DNA from: Candidatus Berkelbacteria bacterium RIFCSPLOWO2_01_FULL_50_28
GTDB taxonomy: Bacteria; Patescibacteria; UBA1384; 2-12-FULL-50-11
Assembly: GCA_001774395.1 (NCBI GenBank)
Contig: MEZX01000002.1
Span: forward strand, 1-29,611
Length of the DNA: 29,611 nt
Direction of reading: 5' to 3'
Under the pieces are notes generated by a model. The model was not told the origin of the DNA. It saw only the letters and a program-made list of their open reading frames with translations, and ran no database searches. The position numbers were made by a program, and so were the translations under genes. This document shows, piece after piece, positions 13,858 to 21,847 of the stretch. The number at the start of each line of letters is the position of its first letter. Position 1 is the stretch's first letter.

Positions 13858-16113
13858 ATGGAAAAGTGCGACCACCATAGTGTTGATGGGCCAAGTTTGA
13901 GCTCGGCAGTTAAAAAGGAGGGGGTAGTTTACACTTGCCCGATGCATCCCGAGGTGATCAAGAATGAGCCGGGCAACTGCCCGGCCTGTGGTATGCCGCT
14001 GATCCCCAAAAAGATCGATCACCAAAAAAGCGGTGACGATTTCAAGCCCGAAGGGCGAGAATTCCGAGGGCGTCAGTCCGACGATTTTTCCCATCAAAGC
14101 CATTCAGATCACGGTGCCGCCATGACCAATCCGCAAATTGCCAAAAAAATGGAAGCCGATATGCGTCGCCGGTTCTGGGTTTCTTTTCTGCTCTCGATCC
14201 CGATCATTATGTATTCGCCGCTAGGGATTAATTATTTTGGACTCAACCTACCAACCCCAATTCCGGCTAACTGGATCCTCTTTATACTAACCACGCCCAT
14301 TGTCTTTTGGACCGGCTCAATTTTTACTACTGGTGCCTATGTTTCACTAAAAGCCCGCCAATTAAATATGGCGGTGTTGATTGCCACTGGCGTCTTGGCG
14401 GCTTATCTTTTTAGCGTCCTACTCACCCTCACCGGCGGCGCAGAAACTTTTTACGAAGCGGCGGCGCTACTTGTGACCTTTGTTCTGTTTGGCCACTGGA
14501 TGGAGATGAAAAGCCGCCGCGGTACCTCGGACGCCCTAAGGGCATTGTTTGATTTAGTGCCACCGCAAGCCAATGTCATTCGTGACGGTAAGGAAATCAC
14601 CGTTAAGAGCGCCGAGATTGTCCACGACGATATCGTGGTTTTACGCCCTGGCGACAAAGTGCCGGTGGACGGCGTCATAGTCGAAGGAGAAACTTCGATT
14701 GATGAATCGCTGGTGACGGGGGAATCTCTGCCAGTCACTAAAGCCGTTGACGCTAAAGTCGTCGGCGGGTCTGTCAATCTAACGGGGACCGTTAAATTCA
14801 AAGCCACCCAAGTCGGCTCGGAAACGGTTTTGGCCCAAATTATTAAACTGGTCGAAACCGCCCAAAATTCTAAAGCTCCGGGGCAACGGATCGCCGATCG
14901 AGCAGCTGGCTGGCTGGTAGTAGTGGCGGTCGGTTCAGGATTAGCGGCCTTTTTAAGCTGGTATTTTGGCACTGACGCTGGGCTAATGACGGCCTTAACA
15001 TTCGCCGTTTCTACGGTCGTCATCGCTTGCCCGGACGCTTTGGGCCTGGCCACACCAACGGCCGTGGCGGTTGGCACCGGTATCGGCGCCAAGCACAACA
15101 TTCTCATTAAAGACGCCGCAACGCTAGAAAATACCTCACGCTTAAACGCCATTATTCTTGATAAAACCGGCACCCTGACTGAAGGCAAACCAAAAGTAAC
15201 CGACATTGCCGTCGTCCAGGGCGTGGCTGAAAATGAATTGATCGCCTTAGCTTCGGCGGTTGAAACGGGCTCAAATCATCCGATTAGCTTAGCCATTATT
15301 GAAGAAGCTCACCGGCGGAAATTAACAATTAACGACAAAATAGAGAAGTTTGAGTCGATTAGCGGTCACGGCGTTCGAGCCGTTGTCGGCGGTAAAAAAA
15401 TTGTCGCTGGCACCGAACGACTAATGGAGCAGGGAAATATCGACCTCTCGCCGCTCCGCAATCAGATTGACCGCTTACTTGAGACCGGTAACACCGTTAG
15501 TATCGTGGCGATTGATGGCCAAGTGGCTGGTGTTATTGCCGTGGCCGATACCTTACGGCCAACGGCCAAGAAAGCCATCGCAGCCCTAGAGGCGCTGGGG
15601 CTGGAGACAGTTATGATCACCGGCGATCATGAACGCGTCGCCGCCTCGGTGGCTAAAGAGCTGGGAATTGATAGATATTTCGCCCAAGTCTTGCCGGAAG
15701 AGAAAGCCAATCATGTTAAAAAACTGCAGAGCGAGGGCAAGTTCGTGGCCATGGTCGGTGATGGTATCAACGACGCCCCCGCCCTCGCTCAAGCTGATAT
15801 CGGCATCGCCATTGGCGCCGGTACCGATGTAGCGATAGAAACTGGCAATATCGTGCTGATGAAATCCGACCCTTACGATATCGTCGCCGCCCTGCGCTTG
15901 AGCAAAGCCACGGTCGTTAAAATGAAGCAGAACCTTTTCTGGGCCGCCATCTATAATATGCTGGCCATTCCCGTTGCCGCCGGAGTCTTTTACAGCTCAT
16001 TGGGCTGGTCGCTCCGGCCGGAGATCGCCGCTCTCTTAATGTCCGCTTCTTCGATCATCGTCGCCACCAACGCCGTATTTCTAAAGCGCGTTGAGTCCCG
16101 CCTTCGCCAATGA
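13858..16113 (+). CDS. P1B-type heavy-metal (copper) ATPase with CPD motif
   Basis: 751 aa. The N-terminus is Cys/His-rich: CDHH at 4-7, a heavy-metal-binding domain YTCPMHPEV...PGNCPACGMPL (25-48), then HQSHSDH (79-85). The core has TGES in the actuator domain, C391-P392-D393 in the metal-channel helix, phosphorylation site D435 (DKTGTLT), the nucleotide-domain SNHP and GDGINDAP. Late membrane segments contain YN (IYNMLAIP) and MSASSIIVATNA, closer to CopB-type pumps. It should export copper using ATP. The CPD in place of CPC or CPH is unusual. It starts 9 nt after the DUF305 stop without a Shine-Dalgarno; a weak promoter (TTGACC at 13821, CATAGA at 13845-13850) is possible. Confidence 0.92.
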   Translation: MEKCDHHSVDGPSLSSAVKKEGVVYTCPMHPEVIKNEPGNCPACGMPLIPKKIDHQKSGDDFKPEGREFRGRQSDDFSHQSHSDHGAAMTNPQIAKKMEADMRRRFWVSFLLSIPIIMYSPLGINYFGLNLPTPIPANWILFILTTPIVFWTGSIFTTGAYVSLKARQLNMAVLIATGVLAAYLFSVLLTLTGGAETFYEAAALLVTFVLFGHWMEMKSRRGTSDALRALFDLVPPQANVIRDGKEITVKSAEIVHDDIVVLRPGDKVPVDGVIVEGETSIDESLVTGESLPVTKAVDAKVVGGSVNLTGTVKFKATQVGSETVLAQIIKLVETAQNSKAPGQRIADRAAGWLVVVAVGSGLAAFLSWYFGTDAGLMTALTFAVSTVVIACPDALGLATPTAVAVGTGIGAKHNILIKDAATLENTSRLNAIILDKTGTLTEGKPKVTDIAVVQGVAENELIALASAVETGSNHPISLAIIEEAHRRKLTINDKIEKFESISGHGVRAVVGGKKIVAGTERLMEQGNIDLSPLRNQIDRLLETGNTVSIVAIDGQVAGVIAVADTLRPTAKKAIAALEALGLETVMITGDHERVAASVAKELGIDRYFAQVLPEEKANHVKKLQSEGKFVAMVGDGINDAPALAQADIGIAIGAGTDVAIETGNIVLMKSDPYDIVAALRLSKATVVKMKQNLFWAAIYNMLAIPVAAGVFYSSLGWSLRPEIAALLMSASSIIVATNAVFLKRVESRLRQ

Positions 16114-16150
16114 GCTACGGCGGGCAAGCAAAATTAAAGCTATGATTAGT

Positions 16151-16162
16151 TAAGATTTAAGA
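16151..16162 (+). promoter_or_regulatory. -10 element of the ABC exporter operon
   Basis: TAAGAT at 16151-16156, 6 nt to the ATG at 16163, no Shine-Dalgarno. A second hexamer, TATGAT, lies at 16141-16146. No good -35 is visible. Confidence 0.4.
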
Positions 16163-17260
16163 ATGTGGTTGATTGCGCTTCGAAACTTATTTGGCGAGAA
16201 AGGACGGCTGATTATCACCATCGGCGGGGTCGCTTTTGCAGTGATGCTGATACTGGTTTTACTGGGATTGTATGTTGGCTGGGAGCGCCAAATGACGAAG
16301 TTTCTCGGCAACATCTCCGCCGATATTTGGGTCGGACAGGCCGGTAGCGGCGATATGAGCCACCGCTCTTCTATTCTACCTGCCAATTTGGCGCGCGAGC
16401 TAGAGAGTAAAAGTTACATCAAACAAACCTCGATGTTCATCGGCCGCCAGGTCGGGGTGAAAATTAGTGGAGTGGAAAAATCGCTCTTTATACTCGGTTC
16501 AGATGGAGCTAAATTCATTACGCCGTACCGCCTTGAAAGGGGCTCCGGTCAGCCCCAAAAGGGCGAGATTGTCGTCGACGAGGTGTTCATCAACAAAAAT
16601 AATTTAGTACTAGGCGATTCGATTACCGTGGCCGGTAAGTCGCTCAAAATTGTCGGCATCGCCTCCGGCGGCAATATCATGACCTCTTCCTACACTCTGG
16701 TAAGCGAAGAGGACGCCCGCGACATTTTGGGCTTAAACAACGCCGTCAACTATTTTTTGCTTCGCTCCGACGACCCCACTGACGCCGTGACCAAGTTGGA
16801 AAAAGACTTCCCGCAACTTAAGATAATACCGCGTCAAAAATTTCTCGATAACAATGCCGCGATTGTTAAGGATAACTTTCTGCCAATCATTGGGGTGCTG
16901 ACACTCATCGCTTTTGCCGTTGGTATCGCCGTCATCGGCCTAACGATCTTTACGGCCGTCATCGAAAAATCCCGCGAGTACGGTGTCTTGAAAGCCATCG
17001 GTTACGGCAACGGCCAACTTTTCGGCATCGCCCTAATTCAGGCCCTGATCGCTGGCGTGCTGGGTTTTGCTTTGGGATACGCCTTGACGCCCCTAGTGGC
17101 TATGCTGGCCAAGATCTTCGAACCCAGTTTTATCTATGATCTGGGGGCACGAGAAACTTCAATCGTCTTTGTCGCGACAATCCTAATGAGTATTTTCGCC
17201 TCGTTTTTGCCTCTACGCCGATTGCTAAAAATAGATCCGGCTCAAGTTTTTAAAGCATAA
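16163..17260 (+). CDS. FtsX/MacB/DevC-type ABC transporter permease
   Basis: 365 aa. One N-terminal helix (about 17-40), a large extracytoplasmic domain (about 41-235) and three C-terminal helices (about 239-265, 285-310, 328-350): the MacB/FtsX layout. IEKSREYGVLKAIGYGNGQL after helix 2 is the coupling helix contacting the ATPase. Such permeases act mechanically on extracytoplasmic substrates or partner proteins rather than forming an ordinary channel. No membrane-fusion protein is encoded nearby, which fits a single-membrane cell. It directly follows the copper ATPase and may belong to the same response (inference). Confidence 0.87.
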   Translation: MWLIALRNLFGEKGRLIITIGGVAFAVMLILVLLGLYVGWERQMTKFLGNISADIWVGQAGSGDMSHRSSILPANLARELESKSYIKQTSMFIGRQVGVKISGVEKSLFILGSDGAKFITPYRLERGSGQPQKGEIVVDEVFINKNNLVLGDSITVAGKSLKIVGIASGGNIMTSSYTLVSEEDARDILGLNNAVNYFLLRSDDPTDAVTKLEKDFPQLKIIPRQKFLDNNAAIVKDNFLPIIGVLTLIAFAVGIAVIGLTIFTAVIEKSREYGVLKAIGYGNGQLFGIALIQALIAGVLGFALGYALTPLVAMLAKIFEPSFIYDLGARETSIVFVATILMSIFASFLPLRRLLKIDPAQVFKA

Positions 17261-17263
17261 ATA

Positions 17264-17983
17264 ATGGCAGTATTAGAAGCAAAAAATATTTCCAAATCAT
17301 TTGACACCGGAACCCACACCGAGGTTGATGCGGTGACCGATATGTCGTTGGCGGCTGAAGCGGGCGATGTGGTCTTAATAATGGGGCCATCAGGTTCAGG
17401 CAAGACAACATTTCTAACGATGCTCGGCGGTTTACTGCGTCCTAGCGCCGGTGAAATACTTATTAACGGGCAACCGATTGGACGGCTCTCATCGGATCGG
17501 CTGACAAAATTGCGTCGGGATCATCTGGGCTTTATCTTCCAATCCTTCAATTTATTGGAAAATCTCTGCGCTTGGGAAAATGTTTATGTTGGGGGACTAG
17601 GGGTAAAAAACCGTAAACAAAAAGCGATTGAATTACTTAAACGACTCGGACTGGAAAAACGAATCCATCAAAAGCCGCGTCAACTCTCTGGCGGCGAAAG
17701 ACAACGAGTAGCGATTGCCCGAGCGTTAATTAATAATCCGCCGATAATATTAGCCGACGAACCGACAGCCAATCTAGATTCGAAGAATGGTCTTGAAGTC
17801 ACCCGATTGTTGTGTGAAATTGCCTGCCAGGAGAACAAGGCGGTGGTAATTGTCAGCCACGACCAACGGCTCGTCCAAGTGGCCAAACGGGTTATCACGA
17901 TTGAAGACGGGCGGTTAGTCAAGGAAGAACTCGGCCAACACCAGCAATTCTGCGAGCATCACAGTGATTCGAACAAGAGTTAG
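17264..17983 (+). CDS. ABC transporter ATP-binding protein (MacB/LolD type)
   Basis: 239 aa. Walker A GPSGSGKTT (41-49), Q-loop FIFQSFNLL, signature LSGGERQRVAIARAL (from about 141), Walker B IILADEPTANLD and the H-loop VIVSHDQR are all intact. It pairs with the permease encoded 3 nt upstream, without its own Shine-Dalgarno, so translation is coupled. The last 20 residues are unusual: GQHQQFCEHHSDS carries three His and a Cys, which is not part of the ABC fold and could bind metal, in keeping with the neighbouring copper genes (inference). Confidence 0.92.
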   Translation: MAVLEAKNISKSFDTGTHTEVDAVTDMSLAAEAGDVVLIMGPSGSGKTTFLTMLGGLLRPSAGEILINGQPIGRLSSDRLTKLRRDHLGFIFQSFNLLENLCAWENVYVGGLGVKNRKQKAIELLKRLGLEKRIHQKPRQLSGGERQRVAIARALINNPPIILADEPTANLDSKNGLEVTRLLCEIACQENKAVVIVSHDQRLVQVAKRVITIEDGRLVKEELGQHQQFCEHHSDSNKS

Positions 17984-18034
17984 CTTGTGGCCGTCAACGC
18001 CCTGCAGCTCAAGCGCGTCAAGCTCTAGCTCAAC

Positions 18035-18050
18035 TCCGCCAGCTGGCGGA
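18035..18050. repeat. REP-like perfect palindrome
   Basis: TCCGCCAGCTGGCGGA is a perfect 16-nt palindrome in the gap before the ASCH gene. Its right arm TGGCGG (18044-18049) is placed as a -35 box. Confidence 0.55.
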
Positions 18051-18079
18051 TCGTCAGGTTCAAGAGTATACTTAGATGA
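18044..18079 (+). promoter_or_regulatory. Leaderless-type promoter of the ASCH gene
   Basis: TGGCGG at 18044-18049, 17-nt spacer, TATACT at 18067-18072 after AGGTTCAAGAG, 7 nt to the ATG at 18080. An ATG at 18076 is out of frame. Confidence 0.5.
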
Positions 18080-18538
18080 ATGAAGCCAACGAAAGAGATA
18101 GATGCCTTTCTGGAAGAATACCGCTTCACACTTTCCGACAAAGAAAAGGGCGACTTCGCGAGCAAGGGCTTTGACGTTTGGGGATTCGGTAAGGATGAAG
18201 AATTTTCGAAGCGCTTGGTCAACTTGATTATGAAAGGTCGGAAACGCGCCACCTCAAGCCTGTACTTCAAACGGAATAAAATTTCTGATGTTGGCAGTTA
18301 CGGCGTCATCGTTGATCATCGGAACGGTCCGCGCTGCTTGATTAGATATACTGGTTACGAAATTTTACCGTTCTCTAAAGTTAATGCGGCGTTTGCCGAG
18401 GAAGAAGGCGAGGCTTCGGGTGATCTCGAGGAGTGGACGAGCGAGCATCGACGATTTTTCAAGGGCATTAGCTCGCACTTCAGCGAAGCCAGCTTAGTAC
18501 TCTGTGAAAAATTCAAATTAGTTTACAAATCCGCCTAA
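18080..18538 (+). CDS. ASCH-domain protein
   Basis: 152 aa. WGFGKDEEFSKRLVNLIMKGRKRATSSL is the family's entry region with the G-x-K-x-x-T/S loop, and PFSKVNAAFAEEEGEAS...LEEWTSEHRRFF is its characteristic acidic helix and W-x-x-x-HR-x-FF motif. ASCH folds resemble PUA domains and are thought to bind RNA; some members (YqfB type) hydrolyse N4-acetylcytidine. No catalytic assignment is possible by eye. Cytoplasmic, monocistronic, with a leaderless-type promoter. Confidence 0.82.
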   Translation: MKPTKEIDAFLEEYRFTLSDKEKGDFASKGFDVWGFGKDEEFSKRLVNLIMKGRKRATSSLYFKRNKISDVGSYGVIVDHRNGPRCLIRYTGYEILPFSKVNAAFAEEEGEASGDLEEWTSEHRRFFKGISSHFSEASLVLCEKFKLVYKSA

Positions 18539-18571
18539 AGGCCGCCTCTCCGTTGTCGCGCAGAATCCACA

Positions 18572-18600
18572 TTGACCTGATGACTCTAAAACCCTAGGCT
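18572..18600 (+). promoter_or_regulatory. Promoter of the 69-aa protein gene (leadered type)
   Basis: TTGACC at 18572-18577, 17-nt spacer, TAGGCT at 18595-18600. The start would lie near 18607, leaving a leader of about 33 nt with GGGGAGG before the ATG at 18640. It contrasts with the leaderless promoters around it. Confidence 0.5.
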
Positions 18601-18639
18601 AATTTAAGCAAGTCTTAACGAAAAGAGGGGAGGTGAAAA

Positions 18640-18849
18640 ATGGCAAAGTATATGTTGGATTGCGATCTGGGCGATGAGAATCACGAGACAGAGCATTTCG
18701 AAGTTGAAGCCGTCAGCGATGATGAAGCGGTTACCAAATTGATGGAGGCGATGAAGCCGCACGGCGATAAACACCACCCGGATATGGCCGATAAAACTCC
18801 AGAAGAGATGAAAGAAATGATTATGGGAATGTGGAAGATAGAAGAGTAG
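18640..18849 (+). CDS. Small acidic protein, DUF1059-like
   Basis: 69 aa. MAKYMLDCDLGDENHETEHFEVEAVSDDEAVTKLMEAM has the beta-strand, CDLG and helix pattern of the small DUF1059 family, followed by a His/Asp stretch (HGDKHHPDM) and a C-terminal Met-rich helix (EEMKEMIMGMW). The function of the family is unknown. The resemblance is recalled rather than tested. Strong Shine-Dalgarno (GGGGAGGTG) six to eight nt before the ATG and a terminator directly after (18871-18892), so it is monocistronic and probably well expressed. Confidence 0.65.
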   Translation: MAKYMLDCDLGDENHETEHFEVEAVSDDEAVTKLMEAMKPHGDKHHPDMADKTPEEMKEMIMGMWKIEE

Positions 18850-18870
18850 CCCCGAAACTAACGAAAAATG

Positions 18871-18894
18871 AAAACGCCTTTCGGGGCGTTTTTG
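18871..18894 (+). terminator. Rho-independent terminator
   Basis: AAAACGCC (18871-18878), loop TTTCGG, GGCGTTTT (18885-18892), continuing into TTTTG. It ends the transcript of the 69-aa protein gene. Confidence 0.8.
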
Positions 18895-18962
18895 TTTACC
18901 GGGCCCCCACTTGACTCGCGCTGCATTCGGCGTTCAATGGTGAATAAGGAGGTTTTTCAAAA

Positions 18963-19259
18963 ATGCCAAAAACTAATTTGGGCCGATGGTCTGCAGGAAC
19001 GTTGATCGCCTTTTTGGTGTTTTTCGGTCTCCAGATGTTGCTTGTCGCCTCTGGCCAACGCGGCGGAGAAACCTACTTTAGCAATCCGTACCTGGCAGTA
19101 AACGGAATACTAGCCGGACTATCAGCTCTCGGCACGTTCTTCACAGGAGTTTTTGCCATCTGGAAACAAGGCGAGCGTTCTGCATCTGTTTATATTGCCA
19201 CTTTCATCGGTTTACTGGTACTGGTCTTTGTTGTTGGCGAACTACTATCGCGTCGCTAA
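18963..19259 (+). CDS. Small membrane protein, unknown
   Basis: 98 aa with three likely membrane helices (about 12-30, 43-66, 74-95) and a basic C-terminus (LLSRR). No family recognised. AAGGAGG lies about 10 nt before the ATG, and TTGACT (18911-18916) with TTCAAT (18933-18938) gives a possible promoter. It converges on the DedA gene 6 nt downstream, with no terminator visible between them. Confidence 0.65.
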   Translation: MPKTNLGRWSAGTLIAFLVFFGLQMLLVASGQRGGETYFSNPYLAVNGILAGLSALGTFFTGVFAIWKQGERSASVYIATFIGLLVLVFVVGELLSRR

Positions 19260-19265
19260 CTCCGC

Positions 19266-19862
19266 CTACTCCTCAACGATCGGTTTAGGTTTTGGTCGTA
19301 ATCTCCACAGGAAGATAACCGCCAACAGACCCACGAGAATCCCAATACTAATGAAAATATGGGCAACCGGATAACGATTCCACAGTGTCATTAGGACCGC
19401 ACTTATCTTCATCGTCGGGTAGACAAACAGGAGAGTACCGACAAAGCTCCAAAAGAAAAATGGCCAAAAGGGGAACTCTGCCACACCAGCAATCAACGAC
19501 GACCAAGGTCGAACGTAACCTATCAGTCTGGTTGCTAGTATGGTAACCGAGCCGTACTTATCGTACCAGCCGCGAATTGCTCTTTCGACTTCGATTAGTT
19601 TCTTGTTGCCGCCAAAACGTCGCATCAAGCCGCGTTTGAACCACCGACCCAGGCCGTAGGCGATCACCGCGCCAACCATATGGGCGACAACGATGAACCA
19701 ATACATCTCCCAGAACGAGTAGTAACCCTGGTTGACCAAGTGCAAGCCAACTAAAAAGGCCCCCTCAGTTGGTAGGGGGATGCCGATGTTCTCAATCAGC
19801 ATTGAAACAAAAACTCCCAACAGCCCGTACTTTCCGATGAGAGCGATTAGAGAAGCTAGCAT
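19266..19862 (-). CDS. DedA-family membrane protein
   Basis: 198 aa from the ATG at 19862, one nucleotide after the stop of the PIG-L gene (TAAGATG); a TTG at 19883 would overlap that gene and is disfavoured. ENIGIPLPTEGAFLVG near the N-terminus is the family's E-x-x-x-P-x-P-x-E motif, and TRLIGYVRPWSSLIAGVAEFPFWPFF is the F/TR-x-x-P-x-x-R/S...G-x-x-x-M/F block. DedA proteins are re-entrant-loop membrane proteins involved in phospholipid or undecaprenyl-phosphate flipping. Third gene of an operon with a glycosyltransferase and a sugar-lipid deacetylase, which supports a lipid-linked role. Confidence 0.88.
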   Translation of the reverse strand: MLASLIALIGKYGLLGVFVSMLIENIGIPLPTEGAFLVGLHLVNQGYYSFWEMYWFIVVAHMVGAVIAYGLGRWFKRGLMRRFGGNKKLIEVERAIRGWYDKYGSVTILATRLIGYVRPWSSLIAGVAEFPFWPFFFWSFVGTLLFVYPTMKISAVLMTLWNRYPVAHIFISIGILVGLLAVIFLWRLRPKPKPIVEE

Positions 19863-19863
19863 C

Positions 19864-20667
19864 TTACAAAGTAACTTGAGCAAACAGCTCGTTGCGTCGA
19901 TCGAAAGATTGCAACAGCTGCCGCAAGATCGGGTTTGTGACTGACATTTGGCTGCGATAGAGATTAATCGCCGAGCGTTTTTGGCTCTGTTCGCCCGCTG
20001 TCGGCACGAAGACTTGCCAGCTGTAGTTGTTTACTAGCTTCAACGGTGGCAAGAGATACCTATCGGGCGCATCACCGATCGGTCGCGGATAGCGATCGGC
20101 GTGGACGAGGAAGAACAACGCTTTGAACTTTCCACCTTGCGCTAAGAGCGTTTTAACGGCTCGACCGCTGGCAGCGTGATCCGAATGCTCATCCTCTGGA
20201 AGGGTGGTGATAACGATACTCGGCCCGAACGATGCAATTTCGCCAGTCATCCGGGTGACGAACTTATCGTACTGACTTTGTTGCGAAAGATTACCGTCAG
20301 GAAAATCAAGAAAGATTAGCTGGCTGTTGGTGAGGCCCAACTTCTGGCCGGCCGATAGCGCCTCGGTTCGGCGGAGATTTTTTTTGCCCTGCTTGTTGCC
20401 GTCGGTAGCAAATACTACCTCCACTTTGGCGCCAACCGAGACAGAACGCTGGATATAACCACCCGCTCCCAAGACTTCGTCGTCCTGATGTGGTGCCACA
20501 ATTAAAATTCTATCTTCAGAGGTGGGCAGCAGCACACGGTCGAAGAGCGGGAAACTGGCCTGGGGCAGAGTATCAAGACCGCTTAAGTACAGCCCAAATC
20601 CAGCAGCGACAGCCACTATCAGCCCGATGATAAGTTTTTTCCAGTTAGCGCGCCAACAGTTTCGCAT
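19864..20667 (-). CDS. Membrane-anchored PIG-L/LmbE-family deacetylase
   Basis: 267 aa. N-terminal anchor (about 12-30), then the deacetylase fold: VAPHQDDEVLGAGG gives H60, D62, D63 and E64 (family motif H-P-D-D-E, here PHQDDE), and EDEHSDH gives H161 and H164, the remaining zinc ligand and active-site His. PIG-L enzymes remove the N-acetyl group from GlcNAc carried on lipids or small thiol precursors. The anchor points to an extracytoplasmic or membrane-lipid substrate. A GT4 gene lies 10 nt upstream and a DedA gene 1 nt downstream, forming a GT-deacetylase-transporter set. AAGGGAC precedes the ATG as a weak ribosome site. Confidence 0.88.
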   Translation of the reverse strand: MRNCWRANWKKLIIGLIVAVAAGFGLYLSGLDTLPQASFPLFDRVLLPTSEDRILIVAPHQDDEVLGAGGYIQRSVSVGAKVEVVFATDGNKQGKKNLRRTEALSAGQKLGLTNSQLIFLDFPDGNLSQQSQYDKFVTRMTGEIASFGPSIVITTLPEDEHSDHAASGRAVKTLLAQGGKFKALFFLVHADRYPRPIGDAPDRYLLPPLKLVNNYSWQVFVPTAGEQSQKRSAINLYRSQMSVTNPILRQLLQSFDRRNELFAQVTL

Positions 20668-20677
20668 ATAGTCCCTT

Positions 20678-21847
20678 TTAGTGACTTACTCGACGGATAG
20701 TCGTCTCATATAAATCCTCGAATAATTGTAAACTTTTTTGTAGCTCATGTTTGGCTGCGGTTTTCACGGCGGCACCGGAGAGCCGAGAGCGGAGTGTGGA
20801 ATCATGCAGAAGTGTCAGTATTCGATCTGCCAGATCAGCCGACGATCCAGCGCGGAAGAGAATTCCGTTTACTCCATTCTTAATTAACTCCGGCAACGCG
20901 CCGCCGTTGGCAGCAACCACTGGTCTTCCAGCAGCTAGAGCTTCGAGGGTAGTGATGCTTTGGGTTTCTATGGATGACGGCATGACATAAATATCAGCAA
21001 CTTGGTAGAGCGGGGCTAAATCAACCGAATTATACGGTATTAACCCGGTTAGTGTCGCCGATTTACTCAAGCCGTATTTGGCAATTTGGGCCGCTAGATC
21101 CTGCAGATTATCGCCCCCACCAACCAGTAAAAGATGGCAGTCGACCGTGCGATGGACTCTAGCAAAAGCGTCGATTAACACGTTGATAGATTTTGCTTTT
21201 TCCATCCGTCCCAGATATAGAATTATCGGCTGTTGCGGTAGCCCGTAGGAACGCCTGGTTTGCTCCGTTGATGTGTGAGCAGAGAAGCGATCGATATCAA
21301 CCCCGTTGCTTAAGGCCTCAATCGGGTCACGGACACCTAAGCTACGGAGGTAGTTAACGACGGTAACGCTGGGAGCAGTAACTGCTTGACATCGATTGTA
21401 GAACCCAACATACATCCGTCGCAGCCAGCCCAACACAATCGGACGCAAGATGCCGGGCAAATACGCACCGATGTAGTCCAGCGTGAAGTGGTTAGAAGCT
21501 ACCGTTGGCACCCCGTGTTTCGTCGCAGATTGTTGCAAATAACGGCTCATCGCCATCGGGTCGTGAACGTGGACAATATCCGGCTGCACCTCTTGGAGTA
21601 TCCGTTCAGTGAGCCGACCGGTAAAAATTGGCAGATAGAAGCCTCGCCGAATCGGGCTGGGAATCGCGCGTACTCTGTAAATGGTCAGACCATCTTGATG
21701 CTCAATGTGGCTTCGAAGTGATCGAGACGGTGCGACAATAACAACCTGATGTCCCTTCTTCAGTAAGAATTGGGTCAACAGCTCCACCTCGACTGCGACA
21801 CCTGAAACGTTTGGTTTGTACGACAGAGTGCCGATGAGGATTTTCAT
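20678..21847 (-). CDS. GT4-family glycosyltransferase
   Basis: 389 aa from the ATG at 21847, where MKILIGTLSYKPNVSGV is the standard GT4 N-terminal strand with its glycine loop; an upstream in-frame extension (to 21913) is rejected because it reads through promoter-like DNA. YLGRMEKAKSINVLIDAF is the nucleotide-sugar region and SIETQSITTLEALAAGRPVVA contains the E-x7-E motif of retaining GT-B enzymes. The sugar and acceptor are unknown; PimB- and diacylglycerol-glycosyltransferase-like enzymes share this form. First gene of the operon with PIG-L and DedA. A minus-strand TGCGAC and ATCTAT pair ending 5 nt before the ATG may be its promoter. Confidence 0.88.
   Translation of the reverse strand: MKILIGTLSYKPNVSGVAVEVELLTQFLLKKGHQVVIVAPSRSLRSHIEHQDGLTIYRVRAIPSPIRRGFYLPIFTGRLTERILQEVQPDIVHVHDPMAMSRYLQQSATKHGVPTVASNHFTLDYIGAYLPGILRPIVLGWLRRMYVGFYNRCQAVTAPSVTVVNYLRSLGVRDPIEALSNGVDIDRFSAHTSTEQTRRSYGLPQQPIILYLGRMEKAKSINVLIDAFARVHRTVDCHLLLVGGGDNLQDLAAQIAKYGLSKSATLTGLIPYNSVDLAPLYQVADIYVMPSSIETQSITTLEALAAGRPVVAANGGALPELIKNGVNGILFRAGSSADLADRILTLLHDSTLRSRLSGAAVKTAAKHELQKSLQLFEDLYETTIRRVSH

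Noticed and set aside
14451..15206. 251-codon minus-strand open frame inside the P-type ATPase
   Set aside because: The Ser/Thr/Pro-rich product is typical of an antisense frame under a GC-rich third-position gene, and the ATPase motifs are intact on the plus strand.
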